From Acinetobacter junii CIP 64.5 (GTDB lineage: Bacteria > Pseudomonadota > Gammaproteobacteria > Pseudomonadales > Moraxellaceae), in contig NZ_KB849655.1 of NCBI RefSeq assembly GCF_000368765.1, forward strand, positions 1,119,399-1,183,398: 64,000 bases of DNA, in the 5' to 3' direction. Position 1 is the first letter of the stretch, and each line of letters starts with the position of its first letter. Of the stretch, positions 7,490-16,093 are shown piece by piece. The notes under the pieces were generated by a model, which worked only from the letters and a program-made list of their open reading frames with translations, searched no databases and was not told the origin of the DNA. The translations under genes and the position numbers were made by a program.

Positions 7490-8353
7490 TTAATTCAGCT
7501 TTAAAGGGATGCGTTCACAGTCAAAAGTTTTGCGACGAGTTCGCATCACCCTTAAATAATGATTTTTACTATTCGCATTGAAATCACTCTTGAGCAATTG
7601 CAAGGTACGTTGAATCTGCCTGTCATCCTGACAATTCACGAACCAGCCTTTCTTGGCTTGCTCCTCAATGTGGGCTTCACCATAACCATTACTGAGTTCT
7701 TCCCACTTCGCTGCCAATTTATTGGCATGGTCAGATAAAGTCGTGTCCTGTGCCTGTCCTGCATAAATGAAGTAGATCTGGAGGTAGTAACCCCGATCAG
7801 GATGATGTTTCATTTTCCAAATCACTGAATGGATGCAACGGAATAAATTGATCTCCCTTGCCCTAACCTCTCTCAACAAGGCATAGACATAACATTCAAA
7901 TTCGTGAAATGCTAATGACGATACATCTTCCCTGATACCCAACCGCATTGGAAAGATCATTAAGCAGTCCTTGTTTTGTACTAAATCCAAGAAGAAACGT
8001 TCAACCTTTTTCATTTCAGATTTATTCTGCTTCTGATCGTATTGATGACCATGCTGTATCAATTCAGATTTTGACTGAATATCGGCAATCATCAACTGAA
8101 TGACATGATCAGGTAGGTCTTTAATATTTTCATACAGCTTAAATTTATTGGCTTGAAACAAGGCTCGTTCAATCTGCTTAAAAATAATGATGGAATCAAC
8201 ATAGTCATAACCAGCAATAAAAAAACGTCTAGACTTGATGATTAAAGGAACAATTTGTTGCTTGAATTGTTCACAACTGATTTGGTCATCCACCACATCC
8301 TTGATAAATTTTTCAATTTCACAAAAGGTTTGAGCTTCGTTGTAGGTCGTCAT
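7490..8353 (-). CDS. Degenerate YfjJ/YagK (inovirus Gp2)-like protein
   Basis: A 287-residue paralogue of the gene immediately upstream (8407-9363). The N-termini align (CEIEKFIKDVVDDQ against CTAIEDFVYDVCFEQ), as do the central strands. Where the neighbour has GYHCHLLLIYD this protein has GYYLQIYFIY (188-197), so both histidines of the H-x-H motif are lost. The Y-x-x-x-x-x-K-Y helix is also altered. It is therefore unlikely to be an active nicking enzyme of this type. The start at 8353 is preferred over a nearer-upstream ATG because TAGGATG lies about 11 bases before it. An 11-bp motif 26 bases upstream recurs before the neighbour. Confidence 0.6.
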   Translation of the reverse strand: MTTYNEAQTFCEIEKFIKDVVDDQISCEQFKQQIVPLIIKSRRFFIAGYDYVDSIIIFKQIERALFQANKFKLYENIKDLPDHVIQLMIADIQSKSELIQHGHQYDQKQNKSEMKKVERFFLDLVQNKDCLMIFPMRLGIREDVSSLAFHEFECYVYALLREVRAREINLFRCIHSVIWKMKHHPDRGYYLQIYFIYAGQAQDTTLSDHANKLAAKWEELSNGYGEAHIEEQAKKGWFVNCQDDRQIQRTLQLLKSDFNANSKNHYLRVMRTRRKTFDCERIPLKLN

Positions 8354-8378
8354 GAGAAAACACATCCTAGGTTATTTG

Positions 8379-8389
8379 TTCATATCACT
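8379..8389. promoter_or_regulatory. Shared 11-bp motif, copy 1
   Basis: TTCATATCACT (AGTGATATGAA on the coding strand) lies 26 bases upstream of the start at 8353. The same 11 bases lie 25 bases upstream of the paralogous gene at 9363, which suggests a shared operator or leader element. Confidence 0.45.
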
Positions 8390-8406
8390 AGGATTGCCGT
8401 AGTTTT

Positions 8407-9363
8407 TTAATCGTTGTTTGATTTAAATCCACATCGCTGCAAGGTTTGGGCAACACCTCTACGCCAATGCACTTCAAATTGACCTGTCCCGAAACTACGC
8501 ATATACGGTATCTTTGCTCGTAGATGCTGTGCATACTTTTCAGGATTGACCAGATACATAGCAGCATTCAAGGCATTCGTTACTTCCACGGGGTTATCGC
8601 ATCGAATAGGTCCTACCCCTAAGCGATCATTCCGCATAAACTGCTGCTTATGTTCCGTAGTATTACAATTAAAGTGTATGCCGATATTACCCGTAATACT
8701 GTTCCACATTTGCCAAACCTGATCAGCAAGATACCAGTCATTTTGCCGTTTCGATGGATCATAAATCAGCAATAAGTGGCAATGGTAGCCTTTATCTACG
8801 CCTTGCTCTAATGCCCATGCATATCCTTGTAACCCCATGAAACAACCATCTTGATTGGCTATACGATTTCTCAAAATACTCATATGCTGTTGAACATTCT
8901 CGATACCAATATAAACCTGTTGCTCTTTGAGATAACCCAAATCGACACGTACAAATAACAGTTCAGAATAATGTGTCATGAGTTTAGTCAGATACTGATA
9001 CAGTGACCTTCGATTCTGCTCTTCTTGCTGAATAAAACGAGCATGCTCATTCCAATAATCATTTCGATATCGGCCAAGTACAGAGTATAGGGTTTGAACC
9101 TGTTGAATATTAAAATTCAAGATATGTGTTGCAGATTGACCATTTAGAAAATGATCAATCCAATACTTACACTGAATAAAATATTGGATGGATTTCGTGT
9201 AGTGAATCTGTGCTGAATAGAAGTACTGAAAGGCTTCATATAATGTACTGAGTGTTTGTTTGAATTGTTGTTCACCCATCTGTTCAAAACAGACATCGTA
9301 AACAAAGTCTTCAATCGCAGTACAAACACTGGATTCATTCCAAATAACTGTAGTCAAATTCAT
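8407..9363 (-). CDS. YfjJ/YagK (inovirus Gp2)-like protein with intact H-x-H motif
   Basis: A 318-residue protein resembling YagK/YfjJ C-terminal domain proteins, often called inovirus Gp2. The domain runs from about residue 135: a strand FVRVDLGY, then GYHCHLLLIYD (H194, H196), then a helix AMYLVNPEKY with Y270 and Y277. The H-x-H plus tyrosine layout resembles HUH rolling-circle initiators, so a replication or nicking role is plausible but inferred. The first 130 residues are helical and shared with the downstream paralogue. It is the only one of the three consecutive related genes to keep the full motif. Confidence 0.75.
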   Translation of the reverse strand: MNLTTVIWNESSVCTAIEDFVYDVCFEQMGEQQFKQTLSTLYEAFQYFYSAQIHYTKSIQYFIQCKYWIDHFLNGQSATHILNFNIQQVQTLYSVLGRYRNDYWNEHARFIQQEEQNRRSLYQYLTKLMTHYSELLFVRVDLGYLKEQQVYIGIENVQQHMSILRNRIANQDGCFMGLQGYAWALEQGVDKGYHCHLLLIYDPSKRQNDWYLADQVWQMWNSITGNIGIHFNCNTTEHKQQFMRNDRLGVGPIRCDNPVEVTNALNAAMYLVNPEKYAQHLRAKIPYMRSFGTGQFEVHWRRGVAQTLQRCGFKSNND

Positions 9364-9387
9364 GTCGTGATACTCATCATGTTAGGA

Positions 9388-9398
9388 TTCATATCACT
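9388..9398. promoter_or_regulatory. Shared 11-bp motif, copy 2
   Basis: TTCATATCACT, identical to 8379-8389 and at nearly the same distance (25 bases) from its gene's start codon. Confidence 0.45.
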
Positions 9399-9575
9399 GA
9401 CTGATCTGTAATTTATTAATTATGTCGCATATTTATGAGCAAATAATCATTTAAGATATTGATAAGTATATAATAACTTTAATAACCTGCTAAGAGTGAT
9501 GAACCATTCGACAATAGTTTGAGATGCTGACCTTACCTTTACCCAATGAAAATACTGAATCAGGATAAGCTAAAG

Positions 9576-11846
9576 TTAGTTTTTAGCACTTTTTTCAATA
9601 TTTACCTTTGACCCCTTGATTAATACCTTCCTAATAGGGACTACTGGTCTTGGTTGGAAAATCTCATTGTAGGCTAAATATTTGATGACTGTTTGTTTGA
9701 ACAGGTTTTGCTTTTTTCTGTTCTTAGCATCAAATATTACGAATTTTGAATTAAATTCTGGTTGAGATAAAAATATCTCAATCGACTTCGAACTATTGAT
9801 AATATCTTGAGGCTCACAATTAATTTTAGTTTGTATGTGTTTATAAAGAAATCTATCCCAATACTCTACTATAGATTCCCCTATTTTATCGGATTGCTTA
9901 ATTTTTGTTCTGGGAAAGAAAAATAATACATCAGCAAATATCCTATTTTCATAACCGATATTCCAGCTTCCTAAATATCCTACGCCCATCGAAAGCGGCT
10001 TGGATCGTTTAGCAAAACGTACAAAACTGGTAAAAAGCTTGGAAAACTCCTCTTGAAGTAAGCCACTCCTGTATTTTTCCAATCTAAATTGCACCCTATA
10101 CACCACTAGATCTTGCGTAAACAGATGATCGATATAATCAGTTGCTGTTACATAACGTCTCGCACAGACTTTGTGCTGAACAATATTTGCCTCAACTTTA
10201 TTAAAATTTTGAGAAACTTGATTGGTCCGTATCTGAAGCCTACCATCATGAAAAGTTTGCACTTGATATCTTTTTTTCAATGCTAGACTTTTAATATTTA
10301 ACTCATCGATTTTTTGTAAATCTAAATTAAACTTACCACCATCTTGTATTTTTGAAAAAAATGATCTGATTTGTATCGCAGTACTTGTAAGGAATAGGCT
10401 CGCCATACCATCAGATGAGTAGTCGAATAATCTCTTAATTTTTTCTTGCTCATCAAGTAGACTGAAATATTGTTGGCAGGATCTAGTGATCGAATAAGTC
10501 AGCTCATCCGTAGTTAACGGATTAAACTCATTCCATTGACGTGGAAAATCAAAAAGACCTCCATTAGAAACCAATAAGTTTTCAATAAAAATCTCTAGGC
10601 GTAACCCAACCTCAGCCAAGTCTGTAAATCTTGTATCCGATTTTGCGTATTCCTTATAAACAATTTCGGTAACTTTTATTCGTTCAATTGCATCCCGACT
10701 AAGATTTTGATACTGCCAGATTTTCTGAGGATTCTTACCTTCAATAAGTTTTTGCCAAAATTCAATGTGCTGACGATATGCTTCATGAGGATCAAGATGC
10801 TCAGACCGATCTTGCTTCCAAAAGATACCATTGATTGACAAAGATTCATTTTGGCTATCTTTATAGTCCAGCTTTATAATTCTATCGATATAAGCATAGT
10901 AACCCAAAATCCAAGTTTTGAACTGCTGGATAAGTTCTTGTTGATGGGATGAAATTTTTGAGAAATCCTGCTTAGTGATTTTCTTGGATTCTGCTAACCA
11001 GTCGCTAATCTCTACGCCTGTTTCAAACTTATCTTGTATAATTTTTTCTTTTAGTTGCTCGATTTTAGCCTTTGTGCTTAGCTTTCCTTTCCCATCAAAG
11101 AATAAGATGCAATGTAAATTCAAACCATGCTGATGATCATTTTCATATTTAAAAAACCCATGTAAAAAATCAGGGAAGTCATTCAAATAATGATGAATTT
11201 TACCCGTATACCCCCAATTAATACGTCTAAAATCTTCATCAAAGTTTTCGTAATTATCTGTATGATTGTTTTTAAGTCGAATATCTAGACATAAAATTCT
11301 TATATTTTGATGATATGCAATGATTTCATCAAAGCAACTACATAGCCTATATAACTCACTTACACATATTTTATCATCAGCAACTCCATTCCAAGAAATG
11401 CTTCTTTTACTCCCCTTAATCCAATTAATTAGTTTTCTTATTTGTCTAGGAGAGAAATTTTGCTTAGGCGATTTATCCAAAAAATACGAGCTTTCACTAC
11501 CTTTTATTTTTACTAAAAACTCAAATAGCCCAGAGGGAAGAATATCCTGACCTAACTTATAACCCAATCTTGGAATGAACATTGGCAAGATCTTAAGCTG
11601 ATCAAAATATTGATAAGCATCCTTACCAAAATCACCATCCTCATTTCTATGATTCAGTTCGAATTCTTTTAATACCGAACTTTTTTCACCTAAAACATCC
11701 TCTATGAATTTGGAGTAATTTTCCAAGACCTCAACAGACTCCTTAAAAAAGGTCGTTCTATCCTGCTCTTCTTGTGACAATTCTGCATATGAGTGATGGG
11801 TCCGCAGTCTGAATAGCTTAAACACATCCATTTTATTGATATACAT
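9576..11846 (-). CDS. Large protein with two degenerate Gp2-like domains
   Basis: A 756-residue protein. I see two regions with the strand-strand-helix order of the YfjJ/YagK domain. The first runs about 183-330: ILCLDIRL, GLNLHCILFFDG at 241-252, ILGYYAYIDRII at 313-324. The second runs about 577-735: YRVQFRLEKY, GYENRIFADVLFFF at 631-644, TVIKYLAYNEIF at 719-730. The first H-x-H has become N-L-H and the second E-N-R, while tyrosines in the end helix remain. No other domain is recognised. It is the third consecutive member of this family on the strand and the last gene before the attachment site. No strong ribosome binding site precedes 11846, and an ATG at 11831 is an alternative start. Confidence 0.6.
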   Translation of the reverse strand: MYINKMDVFKLFRLRTHHSYAELSQEEQDRTTFFKESVEVLENYSKFIEDVLGEKSSVLKEFELNHRNEDGDFGKDAYQYFDQLKILPMFIPRLGYKLGQDILPSGLFEFLVKIKGSESSYFLDKSPKQNFSPRQIRKLINWIKGSKRSISWNGVADDKICVSELYRLCSCFDEIIAYHQNIRILCLDIRLKNNHTDNYENFDEDFRRINWGYTGKIHHYLNDFPDFLHGFFKYENDHQHGLNLHCILFFDGKGKLSTKAKIEQLKEKIIQDKFETGVEISDWLAESKKITKQDFSKISSHQQELIQQFKTWILGYYAYIDRIIKLDYKDSQNESLSINGIFWKQDRSEHLDPHEAYRQHIEFWQKLIEGKNPQKIWQYQNLSRDAIERIKVTEIVYKEYAKSDTRFTDLAEVGLRLEIFIENLLVSNGGLFDFPRQWNEFNPLTTDELTYSITRSCQQYFSLLDEQEKIKRLFDYSSDGMASLFLTSTAIQIRSFFSKIQDGGKFNLDLQKIDELNIKSLALKKRYQVQTFHDGRLQIRTNQVSQNFNKVEANIVQHKVCARRYVTATDYIDHLFTQDLVVYRVQFRLEKYRSGLLQEEFSKLFTSFVRFAKRSKPLSMGVGYLGSWNIGYENRIFADVLFFFPRTKIKQSDKIGESIVEYWDRFLYKHIQTKINCEPQDIINSSKSIEIFLSQPEFNSKFVIFDAKNRKKQNLFKQTVIKYLAYNEIFQPRPVVPIRKVLIKGSKVNIEKSAKN

Positions 11847-12342
11847 ATTAAATTCAGAAAAAATAACAATAAACTATTGAATATACAATTATTAAAAATA
11901 AAAAACAATGAATTAGAATCCTATTAATCACATCATATCATCTCAAAAAATATATATTTTATTCTTACTAATTACACTTATGTCTAGTTTTTCCTTGAGT
12001 TTAAAATTCAGCAAAAAGACAATAGCACTGAACTAAAGAAAGTTTGGATTGACAGATCAAGGAATGCGGGAATTAGGCTTATAATTAGTTTTCAGTTTGA
12101 CTTTTGAAACAAATCGAAGAAAAGTTCAATTCATCTTTAAGCATTAGTTACTCCAAAGATAACCAGTCCATTTAAAAATTATTTTTTGTTATAATGATTT
12201 AAATCAAGCTAATAATTATTTACCAAATTAAGGCTCCGAGAAAAGACTAGTGGATGATCATATTATTTTTACGGTAAATAATGCGGTAACAGACCATTAC
12301 CGCATAAATAATTATCAAATAATTCAAATAAATAAAATTATA
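11847..12342. other. AT-rich island end without genes
   Basis: No supported reading frame is seen between the last island gene and the tRNA fragment. The stretch is AT rich and contains one strong inverted repeat next to the attachment site (12281-12305). It may hold binding sites for the recombinase or its accessory factors. Confidence 0.5.
12281..12305. repeat. Inverted repeat next to the attachment site
   Basis: ATGCGGTAA (12281-12289) and TTACCGCAT (12297-12305) are perfect inverted repeats around CAGACCA. A further GGTAA lies at about 12273. The repeat ends 38 bases before the tRNA fragment and no gene is near, so it could be a recombination-protein site or a terminator without a T tract. 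Confidence 0.5.
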
Positions 12343-12366
12343 GTTCGAGTCCCGCTGAGCGCACCA
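12343..12366 (+). repeat. tRNA 3'-end fragment, attachment site of the island
   Basis: The sequence reads as a tRNA 3' end: T-loop TTCGAGT, 3' T-stem CCCGC, 3' acceptor strand TGAGCGC, discriminator A and CCA. The bases before it are AT rich and cannot form the rest of a tRNA, so this is only the last part of the gene. Integrases that use tRNA genes copy exactly this part. The whole tRNA, with a 5' end near GCGCTCA, should lie at the other end of the island, left of the window. Confidence 0.8.
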
Positions 12367-12586
12367 TTTAGCTGTTGAAGTCAATATTTTTTAATATGGT
12401 CTACGCCAGTGAGATAGAAATTCATACCCTGCATAAAAAGATCAACTTGTATATTGAAGTAAAAGTTGATAAATCATTTAAGATTTTTAAAATCCAAAAT
12501 CAAAATTAGATACGCATTTTTATGCCGTAAATTATTCACCAAGCAAACGCTAAAAAATACATTTCTTTTAAATCTCAATCACTAAA
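12367..12586. other. Non-coding chromosomal flank
   Basis: This stretch lies between the attachment site and the PF10118 gene. No frame with a ribosome binding site is visible. Confidence 0.4.
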
Positions 12587-13396
12587 TTAGCTAGCTAATA
12601 AAGCTCTCGCTTTTATCAATAAATCCTGCTGATCAATCTCAGATGGATGAAAACTTGCTTTATAAAATGCTAAATAGTCAGGTAGTAAACGCCACATCAT
12701 GTGGACAAGACCCAAAAGTGTTTGTGTGTTCTTGAACAGCTGCTTCGGTGAATATAAAGTATTCTTTCGATCTTGCCAGACTAAATGACCTGTCATTATG
12801 ATCGTGCTACTGATGAATCCCACCGTAATTGTTCGCATACTTCTACGGCGTTGAGCTAAGTTGGCAAAGACTTGCTGATATACATCAAATGCCACATGCT
12901 TATGTTCGATTTCTTCAACAGCATGCCAAAGCCAAAGATTCTTCATATTTTCAGATAAGCCTTTAAACATAATATTTGGATATTCAAGCATATAACCTGC
13001 CATCATCGCCGTAAAATGCTCAAGTGCAACTGTAGCAGCCAATTGACGGCGCTGACTTAAAGTTCTTAGGCGGATCATTTCCTGCTCATAAGCCTTTTCA
13101 AACTTTTTTAGATGATAATCATTGCTTTGCACCAGTTGATTAAACTGCTCATGTGCTCGCGCATGATGCGCCTCTTGCCCAATAAAACCTGAGATATCTT
13201 TTTGTAGCTGTTCATCATGGATTTGATCACGCACATTTCGGACGGTTTCTACAAAAAAGCGTTCACCCTGTGGGAAGCTCATGGACAGAGCTGTGAGAAA
13301 ATGTGACATCAAAGTAGATTCAGTGTATTGTGTGGTAATTTTTTCGGCTTTGAATTGCGTTTGGCGTACTGTAATTGTATTCACATCATTTGACAT
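12587..13396 (-). CDS. PF10118 metal-dependent hydrolase-like protein
   Basis: A 269-residue protein of the PF10118 family, named for predicted metal-dependent hydrolases but ferritin-like in its motifs. The sequence shows GQEAHHARAHEQF, an EHFTAMMAGY segment and HAVEEIEHKHVAFDV, which together give two E-x-x-H type iron-binding helices. A hydrophobic stretch near residue 190 (TVGFISSTIIMTG) could anchor it. The start at 13396 has AGGAG 7 bases upstream, while the ATG one codon earlier is only 4 bases from it. It is the first chromosomal gene after the island. The substrate is unknown. Confidence 0.8.
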   Translation of the reverse strand: MSNDVNTITVRQTQFKAEKITTQYTESTLMSHFLTALSMSFPQGERFFVETVRNVRDQIHDEQLQKDISGFIGQEAHHARAHEQFNQLVQSNDYHLKKFEKAYEQEMIRLRTLSQRRQLAATVALEHFTAMMAGYMLEYPNIMFKGLSENMKNLWLWHAVEEIEHKHVAFDVYQQVFANLAQRRRSMRTITVGFISSTIIMTGHLVWQDRKNTLYSPKQLFKNTQTLLGLVHMMWRLLPDYLAFYKASFHPSEIDQQDLLIKARALLAS

Positions 13397-13777
13397 CATC
13401 GCTCTCCTCACGCATAACTTTTCTGTAAGCAAACACTAAATCACATCAGCAAGTCTTATGACTTACATCTTTTATTGATCTACAACTTCAATCAAAACAT
13501 TAGCTCATCTATTTGAAATTAAATAGAGGCTATACAAAGTTCCAAATAAGAACTAATGATTAAATTATAGCCTCTTCTGAATGCTGTCAATTTGTTTTTC
13601 ATATATCAGTGTTATTTGTCCTATAAAGACTTGTTATGTCCTTCGATGCGCTTTGGCTTAAAATTCATAGAGTTTTGCGCCTAAATTTAACTCATTAAAA
13701 AGCTATGCCTAAATAAATGCTGTTCCAATTAAAGCATTTAGCAGTTTTTTTGAGTCCGACATCAATTATGTGATGAC
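13397..13777. other. Intergenic region with an inverted repeat and a stem-loop
   Basis: No gene is seen. AGAGGCTATA (13525-13534) and TATAGCCTCT (13566-13575) form a perfect 10-bp inverted repeat with a 31-base spacer, upstream of the PF10118 gene. TAAATGCT (13714-13721) and AGCATTTA (13733-13740) form a stem downstream of the glutamine-synthetase-like gene and may terminate it. Confidence 0.5.
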
Positions 13778-15190
13778 TTAAATATCCCAATTTTTTTCAA
13801 TAGCAGTGATCTGACTCAAGACATGCTGATACTCTGCCTGTTTAACAGTACACCACAATGCAACAAAATCTTGATTTAAATATTCACTCATCCAATGATT
13901 AGCTTTAAATCTCTTCAATGCATCCATTTGTTCTGTCGGAAGAAAATAATGTTCACCAATCTGCTTAGATTGATTAACCGATTTAGGGATTGCTGATATG
14001 TGAGTTAAGCCATGCAGCGTTCCCATTAATATGATGGCGACTGCTAAATACGGATTGCAATCGGCTCCAGCTACTCGATATTCGATTCTTTGATTTTCAG
14101 AATCCGCACATGGGATGCGCAGTGCGACATTACGATTATTCCAACCCCAGTTTGCTTCCAAAGGAACATGCTGACCTAACTTAAATCGGCGATATGAATT
14201 GAAATTGGGGGCTAAGATCGCCATAGAATCTGGCATGAAATGAATTAATCCACTGATTACATTCAATAATGGCTTTGCAAAGTCACGCTCAGAACAGCTA
14301 AAAATATTATGTTTGTTAGCATCAAGTAAACTCATATGAAAATGCATTCCACTCCCTGCTTTATGCAAATCTGGTTTTGCTAAAAAATTAGCTTTAAAGC
14401 CATGTTTATTTGCAACTTGTTTAATACTCCGTTTTAACATCAAGATTTGGTCACAGAGCTTCAAAATATCAGTTCCATGCGGCAGATTAATTTCATACTG
14501 ATCTGACGATGACTCAGAAACGATTCCAGTAATATGTATTCCCTGTATTTGAGCAATCATTTCTATTTCATCCAACACTGCTTGTATATCAGCATGTGGG
14601 TTTAAATCAAAACATTGTTTAGGGATGGCTGACTTTAGGCTCTCTTGGGATAAAGGCTGTAAGTAAAACTCAAGCTCAGCAGCGATACATGGAAAATAAT
14701 CTAACTGATGTAATTGATTCAGCAATTTCTTTAAAATATTGCGCGGTTCATAACGACAAGCTTGTAAATTATTTTCTTTCATTGTTAAAAGTAACTGAGC
14801 ATTGATATGTGGATCTATAGGATTGGGATGTAATGATCCCAACACAGGTACACATAAATAATCTGGTTCACCGACAAACTTGCCTAGTCCAGTTTCCTCA
14901 ACAACATTTCCATCCAAACTCATGGCGTAAATAGACAGCGGTAGATAACAACCCTTATCTAAGCTTTTGAGACAACTGATATCTATCCTTTTGCCTCGTA
15001 AATGCCCATTGAGATCATAAAGGAAAATATCGATGTGCTTAGTATTAGGATAAGTATCTAAATAGCTATCCACTTCATTGAGGAAGCTGTAATTATGAAT
15101 GGAGTGATTAACCCTAGTGCGTGCAACTAAGGGTTGAAGATTATTATTAATTTTAGTCGCAGAATTTATCTCAGCTAATGCTGCACTCAT
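13778..15190 (-). CDS. Glutamine-synthetase family enzyme, gamma-glutamylpolyamine synthetase-like
   Basis: A 470-residue protein of the type I glutamine synthetase fold. Visible motifs are AAELEFYL (metal-binding glutamates), SESSSDQYEINL, KAGSGMHFHMSL (the metal-ligand histidine region), the ATP/substrate loop FNSYRRFKLGQ, and NRNVALRIP with IEYRVAGADCNPYL. The length and the N-terminal FLYDLNGHLRGKRI segment fit PuuA-like gamma-glutamylputrescine or related synthetases rather than GlnA. Such enzymes start polyamine breakdown. No other puu genes lie beside it, so the substrate is uncertain. Confidence 0.75.
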   Translation of the reverse strand: MSAALAEINSATKINNNLQPLVARTRVNHSIHNYSFLNEVDSYLDTYPNTKHIDIFLYDLNGHLRGKRIDISCLKSLDKGCYLPLSIYAMSLDGNVVEETGLGKFVGEPDYLCVPVLGSLHPNPIDPHINAQLLLTMKENNLQACRYEPRNILKKLLNQLHQLDYFPCIAAELEFYLQPLSQESLKSAIPKQCFDLNPHADIQAVLDEIEMIAQIQGIHITGIVSESSSDQYEINLPHGTDILKLCDQILMLKRSIKQVANKHGFKANFLAKPDLHKAGSGMHFHMSLLDANKHNIFSCSERDFAKPLLNVISGLIHFMPDSMAILAPNFNSYRRFKLGQHVPLEANWGWNNRNVALRIPCADSENQRIEYRVAGADCNPYLAVAIILMGTLHGLTHISAIPKSVNQSKQIGEHYFLPTEQMDALKRFKANHWMSEYLNQDFVALWCTVKQAEYQHVLSQITAIEKNWDI

Positions 15191-15337
15191 GGCTATAGAC
15201 CTAAGTTATTTCGATCTAATCAGCTTAGTGAATGCAACAAAAGTTGTAACGTAAAGACTTTATAAATTATTTTACCTATCCAGTAAAAAAATCATAAATT
15301 CAAAAAGATAAAATGAATATTAAATCGCATTTTCAAT

Positions 15338-15898
15338 TTAATCAAACAACTGCTGTAGCCTCATTCGTCTTATACGCAAGCTCATTTCTTTCAACATATA
15401 GTTGCTAAAAACAACCAGTAAAAAGCCGATTAAAAACGAACCAACCACATCAAATGGAAAATGAACACCGACATAAATTCTAGATAAACCAACAACCAGA
15501 CTGACGAACAAGCCAATAATTCCAATTGTCTTAAATCCAGCAAGTAGATAAGCAAATGCAATAATGACAACGGTTAGCGTATGCTGACTAGGAAAAGATG
15601 AACTCAAGCCATGCCCTATCAGCTTATGTCCTAAATCCAACTGAAATGGACGTGGATGATGATAAAAATATTCGATTAAGTCACTTAATATCAAAGAGAT
15701 AAGCACTATAAATAAGGTTTTAGCAAAGATTAGATGATGTGTTTTCCATTTTAGAACCAGCATCAAAACCAGCAAACTTATAAAAACAGTATTTAGATCA
15801 TCCGCTAAAAAAACTGCGATCTTGTCTATGATAGGGAATTGGGTCGCAAGTGAATTGATACTATGAAACAAATAAATATTTGTTTCCTCAAAGATCAT
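15338..15898 (-). CDS. PAP2-family undecaprenyl-diphosphatase (BcrC/YbjG-like)
   Basis: A membrane phosphatase of 186 residues. Motifs of the PAP2 superfamily are present: HHPRP, FPSQH and SRIYVGVHFPFD, giving the catalytic histidines and arginines. Several hydrophobic helices surround them. The ADDLN segment near the start is common in BcrC-type enzymes, which release undecaprenyl phosphate for cell-wall recycling. The frame extends 11 codons to a GTG at 15931, but MIFEETNIYLFHSIN matches the usual family start. It is probably transcribed alone. Confidence 0.8.
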   Translation of the reverse strand: MIFEETNIYLFHSINSLATQFPIIDKIAVFLADDLNTVFISLLVLMLVLKWKTHHLIFAKTLFIVLISLILSDLIEYFYHHPRPFQLDLGHKLIGHGLSSSFPSQHTLTVVIIAFAYLLAGFKTIGIIGLFVSLVVGLSRIYVGVHFPFDVVGSFLIGFLLVVFSNYMLKEMSLRIRRMRLQQLFD

Positions 15899-16042
15899 AT
15901 TATGTTTATCCACGGTCTTGATATCTATCACAAAGAAACTCGTTTTAATCTAGGCAAGTAAGATGAAAGAATGATGAAATCATTATACTTTACTATTCAC
16001 ATTATTATTGATATCAAAAACTTACTTTTGTAACTGAGAATT

Positions 16043-16082
16043 ATTCTTGCAAATAGAAACATTTAGAACTATTTGCAAGAAT
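16043..16082 (-). terminator. Strong hairpin after the porin gene
   Basis: ATTCTTGCAAATAG (16043-16056) pairs perfectly with CTATTTGCAAGAAT (16069-16082) over a 12-base loop. It begins 12 bases past the porin stop. No long T tract follows. Confidence 0.7.
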
Positions 16083-16093
16083 GTCTTATCGAT

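Larger units (their letters stand above)
1..12366. mobile_element. Right-hand part of a tRNA-integrated genomic island
   Basis: The segment is bounded on the right by a detached tRNA 3' end (12343-12366) with no tRNA body beside it, as expected at one end of an element integrated into a tRNA gene. Its content is typical of mobile elements: AlpA-like regulator, YqaJ exonuclease, DUF932 protein, RDF-like cysteine-rich protein and YfjJ/YagK-type proteins. AlpA and YfjJ also occur together in the E. coli CP4-57 element. To the right, ordinary metabolic chromosome genes begin. The left end, the integrase and the partner attachment site are not in the window, so the total size is unknown. No conjugation or capsid genes are visible in this part. 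Confidence 0.75.
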
